DNA of 64,000 bases from Eublepharis macularius (GCF_028583425.1 NC_072795.1:12609001-12673000), one strand, 5' to 3'; positions 30,561-41,047 are shown, counted from the first letter of the stretch. The notes: generated by a model not told the origin, from the sequence alone. Numbers and translations: made by a program.

Positions 30561-30846
30561 GTGTTGATATTTAGGGCAATATATTTAGTTTGGCGGTCTT
30601 TAGTCTTTTCCCATTTAATTCCCAGACAGTAGGAGGGATCCACAGACATGACATCACAGATGACATCAGAGTCACATGACAGGAATCAGAGCCATCATAT
30701 ATGAACCTGTCTGCACTGAAAAGGGCTCCTTCCTGCAGTGGAGTGACCTTACCTAGCCCACCTGCTGTTCTTCTCAGTAGGGGTTTGGCAAGGAGGGGCA
30801 AGGGTTGAGGTGCCCCCCTCTCTCTGCAGCAGATTCTTCCAAAGGG

Positions 30847-31264
30847 GAGGTAGAGAACACCCTCAAGTCACAGCGGACTTATGGCGACCCCTGTTGGGGT
30901 TTTCATGGCAAGACACTAACAGAGGTGGTTTGCCCTTGGCCGTTTCCAGACGGCTTACCGGCCCCTGGAACGTCACGGCACGTTGCGGGGAAAACGCAAA
31001 ATATTGCGTTTTCTCGCGCGAGTTTTGCGCGACGTCATGCGACATCACCCAAAACTCGCGTGAGAAAACACAATATTTCATGCTTTCCCCGCAACTTGGC
31101 GCGACGTTCCAGGGGCCGGTAAGCCGTTTGGAAATGGCCCTTGTCTGCCTCTGCCGCCCTGGTCTTCGTTGGGGTCTCCCATCTGATTAATAACCAAGGC
31201 CGACCCTGCTTAGCTTCTGAGATCTGATGAGATCAGGCTCACCTGGGCTACCCAGGTCAGGGCC
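30847..31264 (-). mobile_element. 5S rRNA-derived SINE with TSD, split by a MITE
   Basis: Flanked by the perfect 11-bp duplication CTTCCAAAGGG (30836-30846 and 31265-31275). Tail ACACCCTCAAGTCACAGCGG, body AGAGGTGGTTTGCCC, reversed 5S head GACCCTGCTTAGCTTCTGAG. Interrupted by 30938-31139. Confidence 0.92.
30938..31139. mobile_element. CpG-rich snapback MITE, 3-bp TSD CTT
   Basis: A 202-bp inverted repeat, ends GGCCGTTTCCAGACGGC and inverse. Flanked by CTT (30935-30937 and 31140-31142). Arms contain AAAACGCAAAATATTGCG and GCGCGAGTTTTGCGCGACGT and are strikingly CpG-dense, which suggests youth, since methylated CpG decays. Confidence 0.82.
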
Positions 31265-31319
31265 CTTCCAAAGGGCCACCCCAAAAAAGATGCCTTCATA
31301 GGAGCTTATAACCCAGCAA

Positions 31320-31662
31320 TAGGGATGCCAGATGCCTGCTTTAGTGGGCAAACTTTAGGGTTTGCTCCCCATCCCCCACTCAACAGAACGAGGGGAAAGA
31401 AAGAGGGGAGAAACGTCACTCCATGTCATGACATCACTTCCAGGAGAAAACCCAGAAGTGATGTCACTGTGTCAAGAGATGCTCTAGGAATTCCCCCAGG
31501 TCTATGGTATTCATTAGAGAAACTGGGAAAAATCCTAGAGCACAAGCTTAGAGCATTGCTAGAAACAGTTTTGTCATGCCTGGATCTTCATGCTGTGTTT
31601 TCGGCATCTTTTTCCTCATGTCCCTCCTCCCAAGGGTTGCAGGCATGCACCTGGCAACCCTA
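31320..31662. mobile_element. Snapback hAT-1 relative
   Basis: TAGGGATGCCAG to CCTGGCAACCCTA. Inner palindrome ATGACATCACTTCCAGGAGA / AACCCAGAAGTGATGTCACT and the CTCTAGGAATT / ATCCTAGAG pair. Confidence 0.75.
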
Positions 31663-31719
31663 TCAAGCAGGTGGGGGTACATGATGCACCTGAGGGCCCT
31701 AATCCATACTTCTACTTGA

Positions 31720-32700
31720 AAGACCCACTGATCTTTTTCTCAGCTAAACATCAGGAAGAACTTCCTGACATTTAGAGCAGTCCCTCAGTGGAACAGGTTT
31801 CCTTGGGAGGTGTTGGGCTCACCTTTGGAGGTTTTAAAGCAGAGGCTAGATGGCCACCTGACAGCAATGCTGATTCTCTGAACCTAGGCAGAGCATGAGA
31901 GGGAGGGCAGGAAGGGTTGTGTCAGTGCATAGTTCTCGTCCGGGCTGGTGCCAGAGTTTCTGGCACCTGAGGCCGGGGGCAGCTTCAGGGCTGTTGCCAC
32001 CCCCACACACACGTGCGCACCCGGACTGCATGATGATATCACTGCAAGCTGTGAGCTGGCCCCATTGGCGAGTGGCAGGCAGCTGGGATGGCGCATGGGT
32101 GGCCTCCCCGCCCTCCCTCTCAGTTGCCCTGCACCGCCACAGCCACCTGCCACGCCTGGCCTGCAGCTGTGTGCAGGCGGCAGTGGCAGCAGGGGCAACT
32201 GAGTGGGAGGGCTGGGAGGCTGCCCGCGCAGAAGACCCTGCACTGCTGTTGTCAGCATGCGCTCCCAGCCGGGCACAGCAGCTGCAGGCCAGGCACAGCA
32301 GGCGGCCAGGGTGGTGCGCGGGCGGCTTCCCAGCCCTCCCACTTAGCTGCCAACGCTGCTGTTACCAGCTCTGTGGCACGTGCCCTTGCCCCCAGTGCCC
32401 CCTCCAGCACCTCAGTGCTCGAGGCAGCTGCCAGACCCACCTCCATGGATGTGCCAGCCCTGGTTCTCGTGGCCCTTCTTACATGCCCAAAGTAATGCCG
32501 ATCGCCACCTTGGGGTCAGGTAGCAATTTTCCACAGGCCAGTTGGCTAGGCTGGTGTTTTCCCATCTTCTGGGCATGCAGCAGAGGTCACTGGGGGGTGG
32601 GGGTGGGGGCAAGGTAGTTGTGAATTTCCTGCACTGTGCAGGGGGTTGGACTAGATGACCCTGGAGGTCCCTTCCAACCCTATGATTCTATGATTCTAAG
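31720..32700 (+). mobile_element. CR1 LINE 3' end, split by hAT-6
   Basis: From CATCAGGAAGAACTTCCTGA and GCAGAGGCTAGATGGCCACC through GTGCATAGTTCTCGT. After the 523-bp insertion it resumes at GGCCCTTCTTACATGCCCAA and ends GGTTGGACTAGATGACCC..CTATGATTCTATGATTCTA. The coding part is too short and decayed to translate usefully. Confidence 0.88.
31940..32462 (-). mobile_element. GC-rich hAT-6 element with perfect TSD
   Basis: 523 bp, ends CCGGGCTGGTGCCAGAG and CACATCC..GTGCCAGCCCTG. Flanked by the perfect 8-bp duplication GTTCTCGT (31932-31939 and 32463-32470). Compared by its ends with 60001-60774, it is the same family in opposite orientation. Its GC richness produces long chance frames on both strands. 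Confidence 0.88.
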
Positions 32701-33633
32701 AACAAAGGGCAAGTTTCCTGCTTACAAACATCAGTATCTCCTCCCAGTATCCCAAACTTGCTGAGGGCCTACCTGTCAGAATTCACCATGCTTTCTGAAT
32801 AATAATGATGCCTTCAGTCTTCCAATCCTTAAACTCCATGAATTTAATCCTTTTTAAAAGCAACTAAACTAATGGTCATCATTTCATCCCCGGGAAGCAA
32901 ATTCCAAAAGCAAATTACTCTGTAATTGAAGAAGTACTTCCTTTTGTCTGTCTGGACCCCCTTTCCTTAAAGAAATTTAAAATGCACCACAATTTTGAAG
33001 TATGTAATAACTGTGCAGCGCGATGCGTTTTTACTTAGAAGTAAATCCCACAGGGCTCAGAAAGGATAGGATTGTAGCCTTTATGACTTCAAGTTAAATA
33101 TATTGGACAACTTATATTTAAAGTTTTGCTATTTCAAAATGACTTACGATTTTCCACCCCTTCCAATCCCCCCCCCCTCCATCGTACCATGATTAGACCT
33201 CTCCACCGATGCAACGATTTTGGCTCTGGGCCTGACTGTCGGCTGAGAGACGTAAGAAATGCTTTTCATAATAAGCCGTTCTGGAAGACTGGATGGGATC
33301 GGAGCGGTGGAGGTGCCAAAACTCCCTACGGGAATTCCACTGGGCACTTCGGGCTTGCCATGACGGCAATTTCCCATGCTCCCGATTCGTCGATGTCCAG
33401 GAAGCCTCCCTGAGAAAGGCCAAGCAAGGATTATGCAAGATCCCCAGGGTGGATTGGTCGGTTGTGTGAAAAGCTTCCTCCATGTTTCCCACTTTGGTGC
33501 CAACAGGGCAGCCAAACAATGATTTACAGGTCCGGCTAATTAACTCCATACAGCCGGGTAGCCCGTAGTGGGCATTAGAAAATTGAAGGTGTCCTTTCAG
33601 TCTGCATGTGGGGAGGGAGAGATAACATAAGAC
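32701..33633. other. Unassigned unique block
   Basis: No repeat recognised. Two overlapping minus-strand frames (33144-33515 and 33193-33549) of about 120 codons have no domain. Confidence 0.35.
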
Positions 33634-33649
33634 ATAATATAGTATGATG

Positions 33650-34185
33650 CAGAATAGAAGAGTCCAGTAGCACGTTTAAGACTAACCAACTTTACTGTAG
33701 CATAAGCTTTCGAGAATCACAGCTCTCTTCGTCAGATGCATGGAGGGTAAGAAGAAACTGGTCAGATATGTAGGTGAAGGGGGGTGGAGTAGATGCAATC
33801 AGTAGCTTCTGATAATGGGATCAGTTGGCTTCTGATAATGAAATCAGTTACTTGTAGTAGAGCCTCAAAAAATTAGATACAAACTCATAAATGTTCCTCT
33901 CCACGGAAATCTTTAGTAAAAGGCGAAAGATTTATACGATCTGAAGAGAAACCTCTTACTAAAGATTTCCGTGGAGAGGAACATTTATGAGTTGGTATCT
34001 AATTTTATCTACTCCCCTCTCCGCCTATATATCTGACCAGTTTCTTCTTACCCTCCATGCATCTGATGAAGAGAGCTGTGAGTCTCGAAAGCTTATGCTA
34101 CAGTAAAGTTGGTTAGTCTTAAAGGTGTTACTGGACTTTTTCGATTTTGCTACTACAGGCTAACACGGCTAACTCCTCTGGATCT
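33650..34185 (+). mobile_element. Long PLE-like family A element with 16-bp TSD
   Basis: Flanked by the perfect 16-bp duplication ATAATATAGTATGATG (33634-33649 and 34186-34201). The arms extend beyond the hammerhead region through CTCCATGCAT and TACCCTCC into CTGGTCAGATAT. A further inner inverted pair (CTCCACGGAAATCTTTAGTA and inverse) surrounds a short centre at about 33918-33955. Both strands keep an intact core: minus CTGACGA at 33729-33735 with TTTC at 33708-33711; plus CTGATGA at 34063-34069 with GAAA at 34087-34090. The tail (CTACTACAGGCTAACACGG and on to CTGGATCT) is at the right. This is the longest family A copy and best shows sequence upstream of the core. Confidence 0.9.
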
Positions 34186-34289
34186 ATAATATAGTATGAT
34201 GGAAAGCTAAGATGGAAAGCTCCGTACTCATCCATGGTCTAGTGTTGGTCACATTCTTTCACACTATCCAACCTCACAAGGTTGTTGTG

Positions 34290-34505
34290 TAGCATTGCCA
34301 AACTCCAGGTCTCCTGGAGATCTCCTGAAATTACAACTGATCTCCAGGCCACAGAGATCAGTTCCCCTGGAGAAAATGGCTGCTTTGGTTTGTGCGATCA
34401 CTGGGATTATACCCCATTGATGCCTTTCCCGTCCTTGAACCCTGCTTTCTCCAATCTCCACCCTGAAATCTCCAGGAATTTCCCAACCCAGAGCTGGCAA
34501 CCCTA
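34290..34505 (+). mobile_element. hAT-1 element
   Basis: TAGCATTGCCAAACTCC to GAGCTGGCAACCCTA; full length, diverged at the 5' end. Confidence 0.8.
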
Positions 34506-34649
34506 TATTATGAGGAGGAAATGAGCAGGGCCATATATAGGGCCCTGAGCTTTCCTCCATATCGATCCTTCCTGCATATGGAAAACTCGATGTCAGGGGG
34601 AGGTGAGTTCTAATTTAGCCTCCTTCTGTGTGATGTGCTAACTTTGTAT

Positions 34650-34830
34650 GCCAGGGAATTTTTTGTGAGAATATCTGCTGGATGAGACCAGTAGTCCATC
34701 TTTTCCCACATCCTGCCTCACACAGTGGCCAATCAGTTGCTGTAGTGGGCCAACAACAGGACAGACAGACCAAGGCTTCCCCCTGAGATTGTCACCTGGC
34801 ACTAATATTCACAGGTGGACTGCCTCTGGA
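34650..34830 (-). mobile_element. CR1/L2-type LINE 3' UTR fragment, reverse
   Basis: CTGCTGGATGAGACCAGTAG, TCCATCTTTTCCCACATCCT and GCCAATCAGTTGCTG match a common reptile LINE tail read in reverse. A second short piece is at 61125-61178. Confidence 0.6.
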
Positions 34831-35038
34831 CGTGGAGGCTCCATTTTCATGGGGAATTATTCAAGCATTTCAGGGCCCCAGCTGCTGTCTGCAATAGGAG
34901 AGTCCGTGGGCAGTTTGATTCTGCTGCTTCTCTGAAATAGACTTCAGATATTCACATCAAACCACCATGATTTATCCACACCTATCAGATTCTATCCTAC
35001 TTACACTGCTGTCTTTTCAGATTCCCTTATGCTTTGCC
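34831..35038. other. Unassigned sequence
   Basis: No repeat recognised. Confidence 0.3.
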
Positions 35039-35245
35039 TAGGGTTGCCAGCTCTGGGTAGGGATATTCCAGGAGATGTGGGGGGGGTGGATCCTCAGGGG
35101 GGCAGGGTTTGGTGAGGAGAAAGACCTCAACAGGGTATAATGCCTTAAGTCCACACTCCAAGGCAGACATTTTCTCCACTGTAGTCTAGAGAGGAGTTGT
35201 AATTCTGGGAGATCTCCAGGCCCCACCTGGAGATTGGCTACCTCT
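35039..35245 (-). mobile_element. hAT-1 element, reverse
   Basis: TAGGGTTGCCAGC at the left and CCACCTGGAGATTGGCTACC at the right; reverse orientation; no TSD seen. Confidence 0.78.
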
Positions 35246-35721
35246 TAAATTCACATTTCTGCCTTAATTCCACCTATTGTGGCCGGCTGTGCAACCACTC
35301 AGGGGCCGGAACTGGCAGCCCTAGCAATTCCGCATTCAACAGCAGGCGTTCATGTGGTAATACACCACCTCAAATTGCATCGGGCTTTGGAGGCCTTTTG
35401 CTTAGTGGAAACGAGTCATACTGGCAAGGGAGTGGCCCCCTGAGACCCTGCAGCCAGGATGCGCATCATAGCGCAAGCACAATTACCATCACCTTATAAG
35501 GAAATTACTCTTTTGGCAAGATCTATCCATTTCTGTATCCATTCTAGCAGTTGCCTCTTTGACCAATGGAGAAGAAGGTAAGGTTAGCTATTTTTTTTAA
35601 AAAGCAACCCCCCCCCCAATTTATCTGGAGAAGTAGTGAGTAGAGGACCAATTAACTCTGAGGAAGTTCCCTTGCTGTTGTGCCATTCAAATGAATGGAT
35701 TTTCTGCCCCAGGATAGTTCT
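35246..35721. other. Unassigned sequence
   Basis: No repeat recognised. Homopolymer runs (T and C) at 35591-35618. Confidence 0.3.
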
Positions 35722-36065
35722 TATTTGTTTATTTGCTTCATTTATACCCCACCTTTTTCACTGGTAGTAAAGAGTCCAGCGGCACCTTTAAGATTAACCA
35801 ACTTTATTGTAGCATTAGCTTTCGAGAGCCACAGCTCTCTTCGTCAGATGCATCTGGCGAAGAGAGCTGTGGCTCTCGAAAGCTTATGCTACAATAAAGT
35901 TGGTTAGTCTTAAAGGTGCTACTGCTTTACTATTTTGCTACTACAGACTAACACAGCTAACTCCTCTGGATCTTTCTCACTGGGAATCTCAAATGGCATA
36001 CCTCGTTCTCTTCTCTTCCATATTACCCTCACAGCAACCCTGTGAGGGAGGTTATTTTGACGGCG
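35722..36065 (-). mobile_element. CORE-SINE 3' part, reverse, split by PLE-like A
   Basis: TTATTTGCTTCATTTATACC before the insertion, and TATTACCCTCACAGCAACCC then TGTGAGGGAGGTTATTTTG after it, are the reverse of a CORE-SINE 3' region. Confidence 0.6.
35765..35971 (+). mobile_element. PLE-like family A element with 12-bp TSD
   Basis: Flanked by CTTTTTCACTGG (35753-35764) and CTTTCTCACTGG (35972-35983), 11 of 12 matching. Minus strand: CTGACGA (35841-35847), hairpin GAGAGC-UGUG-GCUCUC, GAAA; an intact core. Plus strand: CTGGCGA (35854-35860), same hairpin, GAAA (35878-35881); one change in the first box. Tail ACAGACTAACACAGCTAACT at the right. Confidence 0.9.
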
Positions 36066-36467
36066 CTGGTGTGGGAAAATGCTTAGTGGAGAGTCTTAGA
36101 AACTGGACGAAGGCTTAAATGTCTTTCAAGCACAGCGAGAATGAGCTCGAAGTGAAACAATATGCCTTTGTAGAATATTTGGTGAGTAAATCTCTGTCTT
36201 GGATATCGAATGACAGTTTTAGTGTATTTTCCTCTTGTTCATTGCCAGGAGGAGGATTTCTTGAATCTTGAGTGGGACAGGCGGAAAAGAAATGCCTATC
36301 AAGGAACAGGATTATATATTACTTGGCAAACACAGATTCGCAAGACCCTTTCCCAAAGCAAACCTCTTATAGTCTCGTTGGAGAGTCTCTTTGGCTCAGG
36401 GCTTTTAATGCAGGCAGTTTACATTCTTGACTTATAGATATATTTTTTAAAAAATCTGTTTGGCCTC
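36066..36467. other. Unassigned sequence
   Basis: No repeat or exon recognised. Confidence 0.3.
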
Positions 36468-36472
36468 CATTG

Positions 36473-36816
36473 TGTTAGAAATAACAATGTCTGGTGTTCT
36501 GCAGCAGCAAGAAGTAAGAAGAGCCTACCACGCAGGGGGCAGCAAGGATCACTTAGTGAGGACAGTGAGAGTAGCACCTCTCTTGTTTCCTGGGGGTCAT
36601 TTCCTTGTCTTGTCTCCTATTGGGCTAAACAGGGCAATATCCTGCTTCTTCTCTCTCCTGCCACACTTCTTCTCTGTCTCTGCAAGATGTAGTCAGGTAG
36701 CTAGGATCTATCTCTCCCCCTTTCCCTCAAGTATGTAACTTCCTCAAATAAAGCTTTTGCCTCTCTGACCAGCTCGGCGTTTAATTCCGCAGCGTTGTTT
36801 AACACTTGCTCTAACA
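36473..36816 (+). mobile_element. Solo LTR of an endogenous retrovirus-type element
   Basis: 344 bp starting TGTTAGAAATAAC and ending CTTGCTCTAACA, so TG...CA with the short inverted repeat TGTTAGA / TCTAACA. It is flanked by the perfect 5-bp duplication CATTG (36468-36472 and 36817-36821). An AATAAA polyadenylation signal at 36747-36752 sits about two thirds along, as in the R region of an LTR, followed by TCTCTGACCAGCTCGG. No internal viral genes remain next to it, so it is a recombination remnant. Plus orientation is inferred from the poly(A) signal. Confidence 0.82.
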
Positions 36817-36821
36817 CATTG

Positions 36822-37544
36822 TGTCCTCCAGCTTCTGAGCTTCATTTTCAACAGCGATCGTCCACACTGTTGCTCATGCCTTAAACGCTATAAACTCGGT
36901 ACTGAGGAAGAAATAAAATTATTCTCAGGAGGTTGGAACCTGAACCCGGTGCCAGATTCCATATTTGTGCCGAATACTCTTGGCCCTAACTTTGATGTTG
37001 CAATTAACTTCATCATCGCCCTCCTTTTTTCTCCGTGTCCTTTGGGAATTGCAATGGCCCCTGCCCACTTGTTTCCATTCCAGATTTGGGATTTCATATA
37101 CATTGGGAGACCCGGCAGAGGGGAGGCCTCTGGGCAGACGCTAAAAGGGGTCATGCAGGTAGGGTGTGTGTGTGGGGCAGGACTCCAGCATGAACTCATC
37201 GAGGGAGGAGCTGTTCTCTGAATGTGCAAAACAGGGAGGGGAAGTGCGCCTGGAGCTCTGACTCCTTGCCAGTTCGAAAGGGAGTCGTAGAATCCAGCTA
37301 GAAGGAGCCGCTTCCCACAGGGCCAGCGTTGTGTTCCTGTGCCAAACTGGAAAAGATGCCACATTTGGGGGAGGGAGCGGGTGGGTGGGCGCCTGTTCTG
37401 AGCTTGGATTTATCTCTTGGATGGCATGACTTTGACCAGGTGTCTCTTGCACGGCTCCATTTGCACCGGGATGCTTGCCAACAGCAGGAGGGGGAAGCCC
37501 AGATCGTCTTTCAGGGGTCCGTGCAACACAACCCATGTCATGTC
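36822..37544. other. Unassigned unique block
   Basis: Contains a 158-codon minus-strand frame (36888-37364) without recognisable domain or splice context. I see no repeat. Confidence 0.35.
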
Positions 37545-37592
37545 TTCGATTAGGACCAACCTAATGACACATAACAGTGGACGAGCTTTGAT
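37545..37592 (-). mobile_element. PLE-like family C fragment
   Basis: ATTAGGACCAACCTAATGAC then ACATAACAGTGGACGAGCTT is the reverse of a family C arm (compare 12086-12130). Confidence 0.6.
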
Positions 37593-37811
37593 ATGCCCAC
37601 ATGAAGTTGCCTTATACCGAATCGGATGCTTGGTCCATCGAGGTCAGAATTGTCCGCTCAGACCGGCAGCAGCTGTCCAGGGTGTCAGGTGGAGGTCTTC
37701 CACATCTCCTGCTACCTGATTCTTAACCAGAAATGCTAGGGCTTGATCCTGAGATCACATGCCAAGCAGATGTTCTCCCACTGAGCCACGGCCTCTCCCC
37801 AAATTCAAGTG
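37593..37811 (-). mobile_element. tRNA-Ala-derived SINE, reverse
   Basis: The reversed tail CATGAAGTTGCCTTATACCG and CATCGAGGTCAGAATTGTC leads to the reversed head CATGCCAAGCAGATGTTCTC and CCACTGAGCCACGGCCTCTC. Full length but diverged. Confidence 0.82.
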
Positions 37812-39317
37812 CACCAGAATTCTTCCTCGAGCCAGATGTTAGAAAAGGTGAAAGTTTTAGCTGTGGAGGATATTGTGGGGGACTCGGGGGATGCGTCTCT
37901 CTGTTTTCTATTCTTTATCTTGTTATTCTCTCTCCTCGAGTGCAATGGTGGTAATGATTTGCCATTAAGATTCTCCTTTCATTTCATCCACATGCACTTT
38001 GAATCCTAATTTGCTCCTAATTTGTCATTTGACATTAACTCGGAGAATCTGTCTGTCTCTTTCACAGCTGCAGAGGAGGAGGAGGAGGAAGCCGCCGGGA
38101 ACCCGTTTCCTGTTCTGTGTCTGTGGTTCCTCTGCTTCCACCAGCATGCAGGAATTTTGCCCCAGAGCAGATAGCCTGATGTTGGGTCTGGGGAGGAATC
38201 AAGGAACTGCTTTCTCCTCCTCAGTTCGCAAACAATAAAAGAAACACAAAATAGATCTGTGGGTTGCAAGATCGCTATTCCAATAATTCTGCGAGAATGC
38301 CAGAAGCGTCTCAGCTGTGGAACAGAGCCAAAAGAAGGCAACCCACACCTTATCAACCCACATTATTATTTATACACTCCACAAATCCAAGGTGGAGTCG
38401 CTGCAGGCCAGTGCAATAGGCGGCTGTGGACGCTCTGCCTTTACAAACAAAGTAGGAGCAGGCTGTCATATCCTTTTGAACTCAGTCCGCCGAGCAGGAG
38501 AATCAAATACCGTTGACTGCTTCTACACCTGCCATTTTCTCTGGATTGCCCTCTTTCGTTCACGTTGTTGTTACGAAGAGTCCAGACAATTCGTCTGTGC
38601 AGCGATAGGCAAACTTCTGCTTGGATCAGGAACGGACTGTACATTCCAAGCAGCCTCTTCGAATGCTCTTTATCGAATGTTCTAAATTGTTCTAATTGCA
38701 CCTGTATTTATTTTTACTGCAGTTGGAGAACTGTGGTTTGTGTGCGATGGGCAAGCAGAGGAAGGCAGCAGTCCGGAACGAAGCCATGCAGCTCCACCTC
38801 CTGTCCCCTGCCCACCCAACTCTTCCAGAAGGACCTGGGGAGGGAGGAAATACTTGCAAAAGGGGTGCATTTCTTGTTTTTGGAGGTTGCTAAACTTGTT
38901 CCAGATCCTGGCATGTTCTAAATTAGATCACAAATATTTTGCACATGTGTGCTTCTGTGTTGCCATTTGGGAACAGTGGCAGATGTAGGAGGCATCGCTT
39001 AGATGACCATGCAACACTTTGAGTGTATGATATATTGATGATGATTGCCCATAAATTTGAGCATGAGCCAACAGTAGCTCCCAGTCAGCAACCTAGGGTG
39101 TAAATGCTGCACAGATGCAAAATTATCAGAATGTGTGGCTCATTTTCAGTTACTCAAGTGAAAACAAACTCTGCAGGCAGAATACATTTGATTTTCAAGC
39201 GAATCCAGTACTTTCTTGTCTTATGACTTTTTTACAGAGCTGGCTTGGGGTGATTCGGAGGTGGAAGGGGGGGGGGGTTCTGGCCATTCTGGCCTATTCC
39301 GAGAGGACTGGCAAAGC
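37812..39317. other. Unassigned unique block
   Basis: About 1.5 kb without a recognised repeat. Two acceptor-like sites, TCTCTTTCACAG ending at 38068 and TTATTTTTACTGCAG ending at 38722, precede short frames, but no matching donor-bounded conserved coding stretch is recognisable. (GGA)n at 38074-38088. Confidence 0.35.
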
Positions 39318-39395
39318 ACTATTCTCAGCCTGCTCTACCTCACAGGGTTGTTGAGAGGATAAAAGGGAGAAGGGCAAATGGTGGTACATTCTGGA
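39318..39395 (+). mobile_element. CORE-SINE 3' fragment
   Basis: CTCTACCTCACAGGGTTGTT then GAGAGGATAAAAGGGAGAAG matches the CORE-SINE 3' part. Confidence 0.55.
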
Positions 39396-39547
39396 CACAG
39401 TATCCCCCCCCCCCCCGTGTGCTGTTTGTGAAAAGATGGGCTACGTTGTTCAACTGAGATCAGGCCAACTTGGCTTTCAAACCTCTAAGGCTTACTGGAT
39501 GTAATTGGACCTGTCCGTGGTCTTTTCAACTAACTAACCTCAGAATT

Positions 39548-39785
39548 ATTTGTTTATTTAATACATTCATTTAGGCTGCCCTTCCTCCATGGGTCTTGAG
39601 GGATGTAAGTGATCCTATCTAACTCCATTTTACTGTCACAACAACCCTGTCAAGTAGGTTCGGTTGAGAGAGAGGGGCAGGTCCAGGATAACCAGCTGAA
39701 TTCCATGGCAAGCAGGGATTTGAACCTGAACTTCTGACCACTGAAACCAGCATTTCAACCACAATGCCAGCCTGGCTGCTGAGCT
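39548..39785 (-). mobile_element. MIR-like CORE-SINE, reverse
   Basis: L2-like end TTTAGGCTGCCCTTCC, then CACAACAACCCTGTCAAGTA, CAAGCAGGGATTTGAACCTG (B box reversed) and CAACCACAATGCCAGCCTGG (A-box side). Confidence 0.8.
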
Positions 39786-40024
39786 AAATGAGGTGGAGAA
39801 AGTAGAATAATGTTCCTGTTTGCCACCAAGAGCAAATTACTGAAATAATGATATGTGTGTGTGTGTCAGTGGAACAAGGGAGATGTCAATAAGTTGCCAC
39901 CTTTTGGTAGGGGCATCCTAGCCAGGGGAGAGGAGCTGTGAAGCATCAGGAAAAAGAGGGTGAAACTTGACTCACTGGCAGCTAGAGGAGAGGAAGGTGA
40001 GATCAAAGATGAAGGCATTGACAG

Positions 40025-40300
40025 ACAGCATGGTATAGTGGTTAGGGTGTTGGGCTGGGATCTGGGAGACCCAGGTTTTCTTTGGATGACCTAGGGCCAG
40101 TCACACTCTCTCAGGGCCAAACTACAAGTGACAAATGACACTTGAACGGCAAGTGTATTTCTCCCTGTTCACTTGCCCTCCACTCAATCCACTTGCCGTT
40201 CAAGTGTCATTCGTCACTTGTAGCTTGGCCCTCAGTCTTGTTGTGAGGATAAAATGAAAGAGAGCAAACAATGTAAGCTATTTGGGAAGAAAGGTGGGAT
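40025..40300 (+). mobile_element. MIR-like CORE-SINE split by a MITE
   Basis: ACAGCATGGTATAGTGGTTA then GGTGTTGGGCTGGGATCTGG (tRNA part), GACCTAGGGCCAGTCACACT (CORE). After the MITE it continues GTCTTGTTGTGAGGATAAAA. Confidence 0.82.
40114..40231. mobile_element. Small snapback MITE, 3-bp TSD TCA
   Basis: 118 bp, ends GGGCCAAACTACAAGTGAC and inverse. Flanked by TCA (40111-40113 and 40232-40234). Arms contain GACACTTGAACGGCAAGTG. The host CORE-SINE reads through when the insert is removed. Confidence 0.85.
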
Positions 40301-40307
40301 ATGGCTG

Positions 40308-40493
40308 GCAGGAGATGGAGGGCAGAGACATGGAGGTGACAGTGATGCGTGCAACATGACATCCCTTCTAGGAAAAACTGTCCAGGAAGTGATGTCATGT
40401 CACTCTAGGAATCACTGGAAACTCTATGGTTTCGCCTGGAAACGATGTCACGTCAGACACAATATTTCCATAGCAGATGTCCTGGCAACCCTA
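40308..40493. mobile_element. Snapback hAT-1 relative, 5'-incomplete
   Basis: GTCCAGGAAGTGATGTCATG, CACTCTAGGAATCACTGG, AAACTCTATGGTTTCG and the right end GATGTCCTGGCAACCCTA. Confidence 0.7.
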
Positions 40494-41039
40494 GTTTTGG
40501 CACCCTTTTCAGGGTCTCCAGAGCAAAAAGTTAAATCATAGGATATGATATGGAATCCAAGTAGGAGGGCTGATTTTCACAGGATCCACCTCCAATCTTG
40601 CCTCCATTCAAAATTTAAATTCACTTCTTCTTTCCTACCTGTCCTTCCATTTCCTATATTCCTTCTTCTTGAGGTGCAGAGGAAGTGGGCTGGGGGGGCA
40701 GGGGAGGAAACCGACATCAATGTAGCATAATAAATATATTTTGAAAACAAGTTGAAGAGGGGCAATGATCCTGCACTCACGAGGAGTTAGGAGCGGCTTC
40801 ATCGCTGTTGTTTTAATCACCAAGTGTTGACAAGCTCTTGAGCTGTCTCAAGCTCCACCCCTCAGATCTCAGGGTCAGAGCCCTGGGAGATCTGGCAAGC
40901 CATGAATGCAGAGGAAAAGAGGCTGCCAGACTGGTGAGCTCTGGTGGATGAGGAATGATTGGCAGGGCCAGAATGAACAAGAGCGGACGAAAAAGCCGAG
41001 TAGGATTTGCAGTGCACGTAGGAAGCAACGTGTTCTGTG
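40494..41039. other. Unassigned sequence
   Basis: No repeat recognised. Several overlapping frames below 130 codons. Confidence 0.3.
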
Positions 41040-41047
41040 AGTGGGTC

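Noticed and set aside
31895..32617. 240-codon open frame
   Set aside because: It lies almost wholly in a GC-rich hAT-6 element plus CR1 UTR. Several other frames overlap it on both strands and there is no domain.
36888..37364. 158-codon minus-strand frame
   Set aside because: No recognisable domain and mixed composition; overlapping frames on the other strand are equally open.
38050..38722. Possible exons after pyrimidine-AG acceptor-like sites
   Set aside because: Neither site is followed by a recognisable protein or a paired donor; such sites are expected by chance.
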